This document shows, in pieces, positions 1-8,127 of a DNA stretch of 64,000 nt (positions within the stretch are counted from its first letter, which is position 1; every line of letters starts with the position of its first letter). The notes beneath the pieces were generated by a model that was not told where the DNA came from, searched no databases, and was given only the letters and a program-made list of their open reading frames with translations. The translations under genes were made by a program, and so were the position numbers. The stretch comes from Lewinellaceae bacterium (GTDB lineage Bacteria > Bacteroidota > Bacteroidia > Chitinophagales > Saprospiraceae), in assembly GCA_016710765.1 (NCBI GenBank), contig JADJUJ010000003.1, positions 248,001 to 312,000 on the forward strand, written 5' to 3'.

Positions 1-91
1 GGTTGCAAAGTAAATTACTTTGGGTGAGCAATAGCCCGATTCCGGCCTGGTGAAATAAGCCATGTTTTTTTAAAAAAAGCAACCTAAGCTC

Positions 92-99
92 TATTTTTG
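92..99 (+). promoter_or_regulatory. Candidate -7 promoter box TATTTTTG for the DUF1801 gene
   Basis: The octamer TATTTTTG matches the Bacteroidota -7 consensus TAnnTTTG and sits 33 bases before the ATG at 132. No clear -33 TTTG element is visible at the expected spacing, so this is a sequence match only. Confidence 0.4.
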
Positions 100-131
100 A
101 AGGTCTAAATGTATATGTTTTTGCCTTGCAC

Positions 132-485
132 ATGAAAAAACCTGAAAACATCGACCAATACATTGCCGCATGCCCGGCATCTGTTCAGGCGCTTTTGCAG
201 CAGCTGCGGGAAACCATTCAGCATGCAGCGCCAGAAGCGATTGAGACCATTAGTTACGGTATGCCCGCGTTCAAGATGAACAAAGTGCTGGTCTATTTTG
301 CAGCATACAAACAGCACATTGGGTTCTACCCAACGGGCGTGGGAATAGCAGCCTTTGAATCAAAGTTGGGCCCGTATAAGTGGTCGAAGGGCGCCGTTCA
401 GTTTCCGCTTGATCAGCCGCTTCCGTTGGAATTGATTGCCGAAATGGTGCGTTTCAAGGTAAAATGGGATGCAGAAAATGCTTAA
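132..485 (+). CDS. DUF1801 domain protein (YdhG/Fra-like)
   Basis: A 117-residue cytosolic protein of the DUF1801 family, whose better-known relatives are described as frataxin-like iron chaperones (Fra/YdhG in Bacillus); function here is not shown. Family signs are an N-terminal helix of the form I-x-x-Y-I-x-x-x-P, the segment ISYGMPAFK near residue 45, VYFAAYKQHIGFYP near residue 60, and GPYKWSKGAVQFP near residue 85. The length is usual for the family. I chose the ATG at 132 rather than a TTG two codons earlier because it gives the usual M-K-K start. It is a single-gene unit followed by a bidirectional hairpin. Family assignment is firm; biochemical role is open. Confidence 0.85.
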   Translation: MKKPENIDQYIAACPASVQALLQQLRETIQHAAPEAIETISYGMPAFKMNKVLVYFAAYKQHIGFYPTGVGIAAFESKLGPYKWSKGAVQFPLDQPLPLELIAEMVRFKVKWDAENA

Positions 486-594
486 CGGTGGTTGGCTTGC
501 GCCATATTTTATCCGAAAAAGCGTCGTCCCGAATGCTTAAACGGGATTTGCGAAAGGCCGATGGCGGCACTTAGGTGGTGGTCGCTGAAAAACT

Positions 595-632
595 AACAGG
601 CGTCACCCAGGAATTCGGGATGACGCCTGTTT
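595..632. terminator. Bidirectional hairpin terminator between convergent genes
   Basis: AACAGGCGTCA and TGACGCCTGTT form a perfect 11-bp stem, extended by a C/G-rich apex around an AATTC loop. T-rich tracts follow on both sides (TTTCTGTC on the plus strand, TAGTTTTTC on the minus strand). It lies between the convergent stops at 485 and 655. Confidence 0.7.
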
Positions 633-654
633 CTGTCTTACAGCCTGCTTGAGT

Positions 655-3600
655 TTACCAACCCGGCACTATGTTCAAACCAAATTGCAAAGACCGCTGG
701 TCTTTTGGAAGGCTGAGTGGCCAGGCCCAGTAGGGTTCCACGACGAGCGCATTGAAGAGGTTGACCCGCAAGGATACGCCTGCAGACAACAATGGTTTGT
801 GCTGAATATGTTCCAGCCCGTCGCCAGGGATGGGATCTTCTGCTTTGAGGTCGGCATTGGTAAACCAGCCCACACCAGCGTCAAAAAACAGGTTCAGGTC
901 GGTGGGCAGAAAACCAATGGGAATGATGGCCAGTCCCTTGGGCCCAATTAAAGGAAGCCTGAGTTCGGCGTTGCCAATCAGCACTTTGCTGCCGGCCATT
1001 TGTTCGTACAGCGAGCCGTCGTTGCCCGGCAGGTTGTTGGAGAAATTGGACAAATACCCGCGAACGAAGGTCGGTTGCCCGGCAAAAAGCGGAAAAACCT
1101 GGTCGAGATTGTTGGCATTGCCACCCAATCGGTTGTACGAGATGCCGCGCACGGCAAAGGCAATTGGTTTAAAGTAAAAATACTTGCGGGCATCCAGCAA
1201 TACCGTGCTGAAATTGTAATCGCCGAAGTATTTCTCCAATCCGATACGATAGCGGTATCCTTGCAGTGGGGCGGTGAGCCCAAAGTAAGAGTTGTCGCCA
1301 ACAAATGCCGCATTGATGTTGCTCAGGGCCAGTCCTTCGCCTGCTGGCAGGCGCTCGCGGTCCTGACCGAGGTAATTTCCTACCTGATCATAATAGTAGT
1401 AGTAGTGGTCGAGGCGCTGGTGGTAGAGTTCGAAGGCACTGCCGAGTTCGAAGCGCTGGGTAACCGATAAAGGGTAAAACGCGAATACGCCAACGCGTTC
1501 CTGAAACTGGCGCTGCAGGTATACCTCGTCTTTGTAGCCAAAGAACTGCTGTCCGCTCAGGGTACTGTCGACGTTGGCGATGTAATCAGGGGCATAAGAC
1601 CCGGAGCGATAAGGCAGGTGAGAGAGGCTTACCCCCCAATTGATCCTGTTTTTTTGGTTGATGTAAGAAAATTGTCCCGCTGCGTCGGTGATTTCGCCAT
1701 TGAGCGAAAGGCCCGAGTACAACTGGTGGTTACCCAGAATATCGGTAAACAGCATATCGATGCCGCCCGCCATGCCGGAAGTTGCGCCAAAGGAGCTGTT
1801 GCCTGTGGCTACGCCAACACCGGCACTTCCGCCCAGGTAACTGAGGGCGAATTTGGATTTGAATTTTTCCGGCGTCAAAAAGGTTTTGGCCTCCTGGCTG
1901 GCCGTGTTGCTGTCCATCAGCCGCAGGTTGGTGTTGACCATATCCTTTTTACGGGGGTCGAAAGGCGGCAGTGTTGCTGCCAGCATATCCACACTGCTGG
2001 CATCCACGAGTTCGGCTTCAAAATTATCAGCTCTGGCGCCGTATATCTGGTATTCGTTGTTGTTGTAGTAGGTATACAGGATCCGGTCGCGATCCTCGGC
2101 AACTGTAAGCGCAGGGGCATAAGGCGTGATGCCGGTGATACCATTGAGCAACTTGGTGAGTTGGTAGGTTTGCTTTTCGGCGGGGTTGTAGCGGTAGAGG
2201 TTGCGAAATCCGTCGCGGTCGCTGAGGAAAAGAATGTTGCCGTCCTTATCGAATTGCGGATTCATGTTGTCGGCGCCCCAAAACAGGTCGAGTTGTTCCA
2301 CGGTGTTGTTGACCATGTCCATCACGGCGATGTTCATGGTCCAACGGCCATTGGTGCGGCCGCGCTCCATGGAGATCTGGTCGGTGGAAAAAGCCAGTTG
2401 GGTACCTTCGGCGTTCCAGGCTGGCAGGATTTCCGAATATTTATCGTTGGTAAGTTGCCTCACTTTTTTCGTTCGCAGCGTGTACTCGTACAGGTCGGTT
2501 TGGCCATTGACGAGGCCTGTCACCACAATGGCTTTGCCGTCGGGGCTCCAGGCAGGGTTGCTAAAGGCCTGTACACCGGGGATGCTGATGCGCTGAAGGG
2601 TTTTGCCTTTTTGTGCGTCTTTTACAACCAGTACACTGCGGCCCTTTTCGTATACATCGAAAGCAAATTTTTTCGAATCGGGGCTCCATGTGCCGGCGCT
2701 TTCGATGAAATTGAACTGGTCGATATGGCCGTCGCTGGCCGAGCTGGCTACCTTTTTGATGATTTTACCCGTTTTGGCATCAGCCAAAAAGAGGTCGGTG
2801 GTGAACAGGTTTTTCTCGGACAAAAAGATCACGTATTTGCCATTGGGACTGAGCACCGGGCAGATGTTGAGTTTGCCTGCATTGTCGTCGGAAAGCAGGA
2901 GTTTGCCCGGCATTTTTTCTTTGGCGCCCTTGCTCACCCATACGCCATAATGGTTGCGCAGGGTGGTTTGCCAGGCGCTTGAAAGTGAATCTTGTGTGGT
3001 GCCGAGGGTGAGGCGAATGGCGGGGTCGAGACCGAATTTGGCGGTATTCACAAATAGCGGCCGAATGACTTCATCACCGTAAACGCCGGTGACGAAGGCC
3101 CAGAAAGATTGTCCCCAGCGGTAGGGGAAATACCGCGGTTTGTTGAGGTCTTTGAGCCTGGGGAGGTCGTCGTTGATTACGGCATCGCGCATCCAAAGCG
3201 CTGTTTGGGCATCCACGCGACCGATGGAAAGGTATTCGGCCAGTCCTTCTACCATCCAAAGTGGCAGGTTGCTGAGGTTTCGGATGTTGGTGGAGTCACC
3301 TTCCAGGATCATGTGGTACTGGAAAGCGTGCACCATTTCGTGGCCCATGACATGGTTGGTTTGCTGGTTGGTCATGGCGATGGGAAAGACCACCCGGTTG
3401 CGCAAGGCTTCTGTGACACCGCCCGTACCTACGTTGATGAAGCCGGAAATCGCATTGGTTTGCTGGAAGCCCGCATGGTCGCTGTAAATGAGCATGGGGT
3501 TTTTCTGGCTAAAAGTGTCGCGCAGCACGCCCTGGTGCATGGCGTACCAGGTTTCAGCCTGTGCCGCCAGTTCCTTTTCCAGGAAGGGGTTGTCGAGGTA

Positions 3601-3741
3601 TTCGTACAGTTCGAAGTGGTCGGTTTGGCTGACTTTAAAATCTTGCTGTTGATAGCGTGGCTTGTTTCTACCAAAATATTGTGCTGAAAGCGGAAGTGCG
3701 CCGAGCAGGGTAAGGGCCAGAAAAAGAATCGATTTTTTCAT
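655..3741 (-). CDS. Secreted gluzincin-like / TolB-type propeller / outer-membrane barrel protein
   Basis: A 1028-residue envelope protein. Residues 1-21 are a signal peptide ending LSAQ. Residues about 30-270 form a peptidase-MA-like zinc domain: HEMVH at 134-138 supplies the HExxH metal ligands, and WMVEGLAEYL about 30 residues later supplies the third glutamate. Residues about 290-600 carry repeated DGK/DSK-W-SPD propeller motifs like TolB and PD40 proteins (for example NPAWSPDGKAIVV). The last ~350 residues are rich in aromatic beta strands and end in a surface-antigen-like barrel. The same order is known from uncharacterised Bacteroidota proteins. The inferred role is outer-membrane proteolysis or substrate handling; activity is not proven. 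Start is the ATG of MKKS at 3741; a TTG three codons upstream is less likely. Confidence 0.85.
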   Translation of the reverse strand: MKKSILFLALTLLGALPLSAQYFGRNKPRYQQQDFKVSQTDHFELYEYLDNPFLEKELAAQAETWYAMHQGVLRDTFSQKNPMLIYSDHAGFQQTNAISGFINVGTGGVTEALRNRVVFPIAMTNQQTNHVMGHEMVHAFQYHMILEGDSTNIRNLSNLPLWMVEGLAEYLSIGRVDAQTALWMRDAVINDDLPRLKDLNKPRYFPYRWGQSFWAFVTGVYGDEVIRPLFVNTAKFGLDPAIRLTLGTTQDSLSSAWQTTLRNHYGVWVSKGAKEKMPGKLLLSDDNAGKLNICPVLSPNGKYVIFLSEKNLFTTDLFLADAKTGKIIKKVASSASDGHIDQFNFIESAGTWSPDSKKFAFDVYEKGRSVLVVKDAQKGKTLQRISIPGVQAFSNPAWSPDGKAIVVTGLVNGQTDLYEYTLRTKKVRQLTNDKYSEILPAWNAEGTQLAFSTDQISMERGRTNGRWTMNIAVMDMVNNTVEQLDLFWGADNMNPQFDKDGNILFLSDRDGFRNLYRYNPAEKQTYQLTKLLNGITGITPYAPALTVAEDRDRILYTYYNNNEYQIYGARADNFEAELVDASSVDMLAATLPPFDPRKKDMVNTNLRLMDSNTASQEAKTFLTPEKFKSKFALSYLGGSAGVGVATGNSSFGATSGMAGGIDMLFTDILGNHQLYSGLSLNGEITDAAGQFSYINQKNRINWGVSLSHLPYRSGSYAPDYIANVDSTLSGQQFFGYKDEVYLQRQFQERVGVFAFYPLSVTQRFELGSAFELYHQRLDHYYYYYDQVGNYLGQDRERLPAGEGLALSNINAAFVGDNSYFGLTAPLQGYRYRIGLEKYFGDYNFSTVLLDARKYFYFKPIAFAVRGISYNRLGGNANNLDQVFPLFAGQPTFVRGYLSNFSNNLPGNDGSLYEQMAGSKVLIGNAELRLPLIGPKGLAIIPIGFLPTDLNLFFDAGVGWFTNADLKAEDPIPGDGLEHIQHKPLLSAGVSLRVNLFNALVVEPYWAWPLSLPKDQRSLQFGLNIVPGW

Positions 3742-3955
3742 AATATTCAAAGTTGTGGCAGGGTCAAAAGGCGTATGGGTTATTTTTTCCCATTGAGTGT
3801 TTTATCATCCCCCAAAGGTTTCTATACCTGTAGACGCTTATTAAACAGTGCTCGACAGTATTTGACCGTGAATTATTTCTAAAAACTTGAACGTATTTGT
3901 TACAGATTCGTTAAAATTCCGGGAAAGGTAATTCCTTTGTCATCTACGGACAAAA

Positions 3956-4750
3956 ATGCACCCTTTGGATACAATTAAGACATGGCTGGTTGGGCTGTTT
4001 CTGTTTGCCTGGACTGCCGTCTGTGCGGTACTGATGATGTTGCAAACCAAAGCACTTGCAGGGCTTGGGCTTGGTCTGGATGCGTTGGCGTTGTTTGTTT
4101 TCAGCAGCACCATTTTTGCCTACAATGCGCTGTCGCAGGCAACCTGGCGCAAATGGGGCGCTGCGCTTATGCTGGCGCCTTTGCTGTACAGTTGGTGGCA
4201 TTTGCCCTGGCATTTACAGTTGAGCATTGCAGCGCCTGGTTTTTTGTGGGGGATCTACCATGGCATTCCAGGCAAACTAGGCCTTCGTGACCTGCCTTGG
4301 CTAAAGCCCTTCGCCGTTGCCCTGGCCTGGGCTGCAGTAACGGTTTGGTTGCCCCTTGCAGCGGCTGATTGGTTGCGTTGGACGGTAGTGCTGCTGGGAC
4401 GCGCTGCCTTTGTTTTTGGCCTGGCGCTGGGCTATGACCTGATCGACCGCGGTGAGGACCGCCGCCAGGGCCTTCGAACCCTGGCAGGTATCCTGGGCGT
4501 TCAGGCCACCCTTCGCGTAGCCAATATCGCCTTTGGTATATCAGCGCTGGCGGCCCTTTTCAACACCTTTGAAGGGCTGTACAGTTGGTCTGTTTTGGTT
4601 TGGTATGTGTTTTCGCTTGCACTAAGCGCCTGGTTACTGCGCTGGCAACTGCGGCGTTTCGGCCCGCAACAGTGGCAAAAAATCACCATTGATGCCTTGA
4701 TGGTGTTGCAGGCGCTTGGTGTAATCATAGGGGTTGGTGGCGGATTGTAG
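3956..4750 (+). CDS. UbiA-like prenyltransferase-family membrane protein, divergent
   Basis: A 264-residue protein with about eight hydrophobic segments. Around residue 160 it has GYDLIDRGEDRRQGLRTL, which matches the second aspartate-rich motif of UbiA prenyltransferases (DxxxDxxxD followed by G-R-T-L). The first aspartate motif (NDxxDxxxD), which normally lies between the first helices, is missing; the corresponding place reads FSSTIFAYNAL. It could therefore be a relative that has lost or changed its catalysis, or one using another substrate. Such UbiA-related proteins are common in Bacteroidota as hypothetical membrane proteins. The start at 3956 lies 16 bases after TTCCTTTG, a near match to the promoter box. 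The neighbouring lipoprotein follows in the same direction and may be co-transcribed. Confidence 0.7.
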   Translation: MHPLDTIKTWLVGLFLFAWTAVCAVLMMLQTKALAGLGLGLDALALFVFSSTIFAYNALSQATWRKWGAALMLAPLLYSWWHLPWHLQLSIAAPGFLWGIYHGIPGKLGLRDLPWLKPFAVALAWAAVTVWLPLAAADWLRWTVVLLGRAAFVFGLALGYDLIDRGEDRRQGLRTLAGILGVQATLRVANIAFGISALAALFNTFEGLYSWSVLVWYVFSLALSAWLLRWQLRRFGPQQWQKITIDALMVLQALGVIIGVGGGL

Positions 4751-4788
4751 GCTGGGTTCTGATGGAAGTTTTAATTAAAAATTTGACG

Positions 4789-5532
4789 ATGAAAAAGCAT
4801 TTTATACCGGTCTTGTCCGGTTTGTTTTTCCTACTACATTTATTGCTCGTTCAACAGGCTTGTAAACCAGATGGAAGGAACATTAAAGACTATTATTTCC
4901 CGGTGAAAGAGCTGGCCAATGGAAGGGTATATGTGTTTGCCTCCGAAACAGGTGATTCCAGCGATGTGGAATATTGGTATTACAAGAGTTTTAAGGTAGA
5001 CAGTGGCATGTTTCTGGCGGCTACTTATTACGACAGACAGTTTGTGATCGGACAAATTGTGCGCGAAAAGATCGTGCGCAACGGCGCGTTGGCCCGTAAT
5101 TACTACCTCTACGAGCCAGATACCGCGACCCAGAAGGTCGTACAGCTGCCGGTAGAAATTGTAGCAGCCAATACCTTCCCTTTTGTGGTGAAGGACAGCA
5201 GTAACGTGTATCTTTTTCATGTAAAGTACCACCCGCCCGGAGATACCGCTACCACCATATACGTGATTCGAAACCGGCGTTTTCTGGGTGATGGCCCTGC
5301 ATTTCGCTTTGATGGGCAAGACTATCCCGTCATCAAAATGAATCTTCGCGAAGTGTACGGCAATGAAAAGGAAGGCACGCTGGAGATTAAAGGCCAGGGC
5401 GAAGAGTGGTATGCGAAGGGCCTGGGATTGGTGTATTATAAAAAGTCGATCGCCGATGGCAAATACAAACTGGCCTACCGGCTCCGGGAAATAATTTCCA
5501 TGGATGAGTTGGTGCGCAGGGAAAACCGATAA
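4789..5532 (+). CDS. Putative lipoprotein of unknown function
   Basis: A 247-residue protein with a hydrophobic leader (MKKHFIPVLSG...) and a possible lipidation cysteine at residue 25 (LVQQAC). The rest is a soluble beta-rich domain with no motif I recognise: it contains many aromatic and charged strands such as DVEYWYYKSFKVDSG and ends with KYKLAYRLREI, the sort of repeated strand pattern of periplasmic lipoproteins. I prefer the ATG at 4789 because MKKH begins a normal signal peptide; an ATG at 4762 would add nine residues. It starts 39 bases after the UbiA-like gene and converges with the aminotransferase gene. Confidence 0.7.
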   Translation: MKKHFIPVLSGLFFLLHLLLVQQACKPDGRNIKDYYFPVKELANGRVYVFASETGDSSDVEYWYYKSFKVDSGMFLAATYYDRQFVIGQIVREKIVRNGALARNYYLYEPDTATQKVVQLPVEIVAANTFPFVVKDSSNVYLFHVKYHPPGDTATTIYVIRNRRFLGDGPAFRFDGQDYPVIKMNLREVYGNEKEGTLEIKGQGEEWYAKGLGLVYYKKSIADGKYKLAYRLREIISMDELVRRENR

Positions 5533-5555
5533 CCTGTTGTCGCACGCTGTGTAGC

Positions 5556-6734
5556 CTATTCGCTGAGTGCCTCCAGGATGACACCGCAGGCCCATCTGAT
5601 TTCCGTTTCGGAGATGGTGAGTGGTGGTGCGATGCGCAAACTGCGGTCGTTAAACAGGAACCAATCGGTGATGAGCCCTTTTTTCAGACAATGCTGAATG
5701 GCTTTCTGAACAGCGGCGGCACTGTCCAGTTCAACCGCCAGCCATAGCCCGGCACTGCGCATTTCACGGATGGCGGGGTGGACCAGCAGTTCGAGGAACA
5801 ATTTTTCTTTTTGGGGCACCTGTGCGATCAGGTCGGAATGCAGCAGGGTTTGTAAGGTAGCAAGTGCGGCAGCGGCACAAACCGGGTGGCCGCCAAAAGT
5901 AGTGATATGCCCAAGGGGGGGATCCACTGAGAGCACCTGCATGATATGGCGCGGTGCTATAAATGCACCAATAGGCATCCCCCCTCCAAAGCCCTTGGCC
6001 AGCAGCAGGATATCGGGTTTGATGCCGTAAGGTACAAAGGCAAACAAGTGGCCGGTACGGCCGTAACCTGCCTGGATTTCGTCCAGCACCAGCAGCGCAC
6101 CCACGTCGTCGCAGCGCTGGCGCAGTGCTTTGAGCCATTCGGGTCGGGCACGGCGGATACCCCATTCCGCCTGAACGGTTTCTACCACCACTGCAGCCGT
6201 GCGCTCGTTGATGTTGGCCAGACTTTCATCGTCATCAAAATCGATGTGCCGGATACCCGGCAATAAGGGGTGGTAAGGAAGCGTAAAATCGGTAGGCCAC
6301 ATCAAACTGGCGGCGCCCTGGGTGCTGCCATGGTAGGCCCAGCGGCAAGCCACGATATCGGGTCGGCCGGTGTAGCGTTTGGCCAGCTTCATGGCTCCTT
6401 CGGTGGCTTCCGTTCCGGAGTTGACCAGGTACACCGCGTCGAGGCCGGGCAGTTGGGCGGAAAGCAGTTGCGCCAGTGCCACTTGCGGGCTGAGTACATA
6501 TTCACCGTACACCAGCGTGTGCCAGTATAGGTCAATTTGTGCTTTTACGGCAGCCACAACTGCCGGATGCCGGTGCCCAAGACAGCTGACGCCGATGCCT
6601 GCAATCAGGTCGAGGTAGGCTTTTTCGCTGGTGTCGTACAGGTAGCAGCCCTCAGCCCGCGCGATTTCAAGGGCAAGTGGCCCTGGAGAGGTTTGGGCGA
6701 GGTGTTGGAGAAATAATTGACGCTGACTGAGCAT
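5556..6734 (-). CDS. Class III (acetylornithine/ornithine-type) PLP aminotransferase
   Basis: A 392-residue cytosolic fold-type I aminotransferase of class III. SGTEA at 106-110 binds the cofactor phosphate, LVLDEIQ at 215-221 holds the aspartate (D218) that contacts the pyridine nitrogen, and AKGFGGGMPIGAF around 246-258 carries the Schiff-base lysine K247. Length fits acetylornithine, 4-aminobutyrate and related enzymes (about 390-430). The exact substrate cannot be read: no arginine biosynthesis genes are next to it, and the gene stands alone between a convergent lipoprotein gene and a divergent CBS gene. In Bacteroidota this subgroup is usually called aspartate aminotransferase family protein. 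Confidence 0.9.
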   Translation of the reverse strand: MLSQRQLFLQHLAQTSPGPLALEIARAEGCYLYDTSEKAYLDLIAGIGVSCLGHRHPAVVAAVKAQIDLYWHTLVYGEYVLSPQVALAQLLSAQLPGLDAVYLVNSGTEATEGAMKLAKRYTGRPDIVACRWAYHGSTQGAASLMWPTDFTLPYHPLLPGIRHIDFDDDESLANINERTAAVVVETVQAEWGIRRARPEWLKALRQRCDDVGALLVLDEIQAGYGRTGHLFAFVPYGIKPDILLLAKGFGGGMPIGAFIAPRHIMQVLSVDPPLGHITTFGGHPVCAAAALATLQTLLHSDLIAQVPQKEKLFLELLVHPAIREMRSAGLWLAVELDSAAAVQKAIQHCLKKGLITDWFLFNDRSLRIAPPLTISETEIRWACGVILEALSE

Positions 6735-6919
6735 ATTCTATTTGGAAATGATAATAATTGCCTGAATATTTGTGCCAAAGGGTGTAAAAAGGCATCTATA
6801 CCATAGCAACCGTTGGCGAAGTTCCATTTTTTAACTTGAAACAGGTGACTGTTGCTGCAACAGATTCGTCAAAATAGTGTTTCTTCGCCATAACCTACAG
6901 GCCAAACAACCTTATCATC

Positions 6920-7582
6920 ATGATTGCTATAGATTTGATCGCTCCTGAAATTCCCGCGTTGGGGATTACCCAGACCGGCCGGGATGCCTTTTACCTGTTA
7001 GGAGAGCATCATTTGAAGCACCTCCCTGTTGTCAAAGAGGGCAAGTTGCTGGGTGTAGTATCAGAAGAAGATATTTTTAACCACAAGGTATATGAGCCTA
7101 TCGGGGAATACGACTTTTCGTTGATTCGCCGCTTTTCCGTCCAGTCGCGCGAGCATTTGTTCGAAATTATTCGGGTCATGGCCGACAATCGCTTGACTGT
7201 CATCCCGGTTGTTGACCAGGAGGGTAATTATCAGGGCCTGATTACGCAATCGGGCATTCTGCGGGCTTTGGCCCACGCTGCTGCCGTGGCTGAGCAGGGT
7301 GCAATTTTGGTCTTGGAGATGCAGCGCCGGGATTATTCTTTGGCAACCATCACCCGTTTGGTGGAAGAAGAAGACATCAAAGTACTCAGTGCCTTCGTAA
7401 GTTCCACCCAGGATTCCGACATGATCGAGTTGACCCTCAAAATTAACCAGCTGGAAATCTCTCGTATTGTGGCTACCCTTGAGCGACATGGCTACATGGT
7501 TCGTGAAGCATTTGCAGAATCCGACCATCATGAGGCCTTACAGGATCGGTATGATTCCTTTATGAATTACCTCAACATGTAA
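6920..7582 (+). CDS. CBS-domain protein with ACT-like C-terminus
   Basis: A 220-residue cytosolic protein. Two CBS motifs are visible: residues about 8-60 (HLPVVKEGKLLGVVSEEDI) and about 75-125 (TVIPVVDQEGNYQGLITQS). Residues about 145-205 look like an ACT-type regulatory fold (YSLATITRLVEEEDIKVLSAF, then a strand and the second helix ISRIVATLERHGY). CBS pairs usually bind adenosyl nucleotides, so an energy- or nucleotide-sensing role is inferred; no catalytic domain is attached. In many Bacteroidota this protein precedes NAD kinase, but here a repeat-bearing gap and a secreted protein follow. Start is the ATG at 6920. Confidence 0.85.
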   Translation: MIAIDLIAPEIPALGITQTGRDAFYLLGEHHLKHLPVVKEGKLLGVVSEEDIFNHKVYEPIGEYDFSLIRRFSVQSREHLFEIIRVMADNRLTVIPVVDQEGNYQGLITQSGILRALAHAAAVAEQGAILVLEMQRRDYSLATITRLVEEEDIKVLSAFVSSTQDSDMIELTLKINQLEISRIVATLERHGYMVREAFAESDHHEALQDRYDSFMNYLNM

Positions 7583-7613
7583 ACCTGTGCTGCGGCTTGT
7601 TGGTGTAGCCATT

Positions 7614-7773
7614 TATACTCGAAATAAAGTGGTTTGCGAATGCTCACTTGTCCTCAGCCCTCCTGGCTGTGTTTTAAATACGCGCCGATGCGCTGCATCG
7701 TCTGCGTTTTATGCCTTGCCATTAGAACTGATGACTGCGCGATTATTTTGCAAACCACTTTACTTCGAGTATA
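7614..7773. mobile_element. MITE-like element, copy 1 (160 bp, ~27-bp terminal inverted repeats)
   Basis: The element begins TATACTCGAAATAAAGTGG and ends with the reverse complement of TATACTCGAAGTAAAGTGG; the arms agree except for a few bases. The core is nearly identical to the element at 51800-51955, including GCTCACTTGTCCTCAGCCC and GATGCGCTGCATC. It encodes no protein; open frames through it end inside the repeat. It sits in the 545-base gap 7583-8127, the rest of which shows no gene. Internally mobilised, transposase-free miniature elements have this form. Confidence 0.75.
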
Positions 7774-8127
7774 TTTGAGGTTTTGATGCAAAACAGTGTA
7801 AAAACCCGGAGTGAAAATTGCTCCAGTCTCCTTTTTTCTGTATTTTGTGGGATAATCATGAAAGGGTTGCCTATTCAGGGTAGTCTTGGTATCTGCAGTG
7901 TTCAAGTATTGGTATTTTGCCCCACATTCCTATTCTTGTCATAATTTATTTTGGCTGTGCCAGGTTTTCAGACAATTGTCTGATTTCCAGGCTTCAATTA
8001 AGTCCATTATTGCCAAAAATACACAAACGGAAAAATTGAGCCCCTTTCCAATGGGTAAAGCCAATTCTTTTTTGGACTTTTGTAGACCTGAAACTAAGAA
8101 TCATTTCTAACTAAAAATGCAAATTGT

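Noticed and set aside
1618..2982. A 454-codon plus-strand frame opposite the gluzincin/propeller protein
   Set aside because: Antisense shadow with no domain; the minus-strand gene has clear motifs.
7654..7905. Small minus-strand frames running through both MITE-like copies
   Set aside because: They use only part of the repeat, differ between copies and end in repeat sequence; treated as non-coding.
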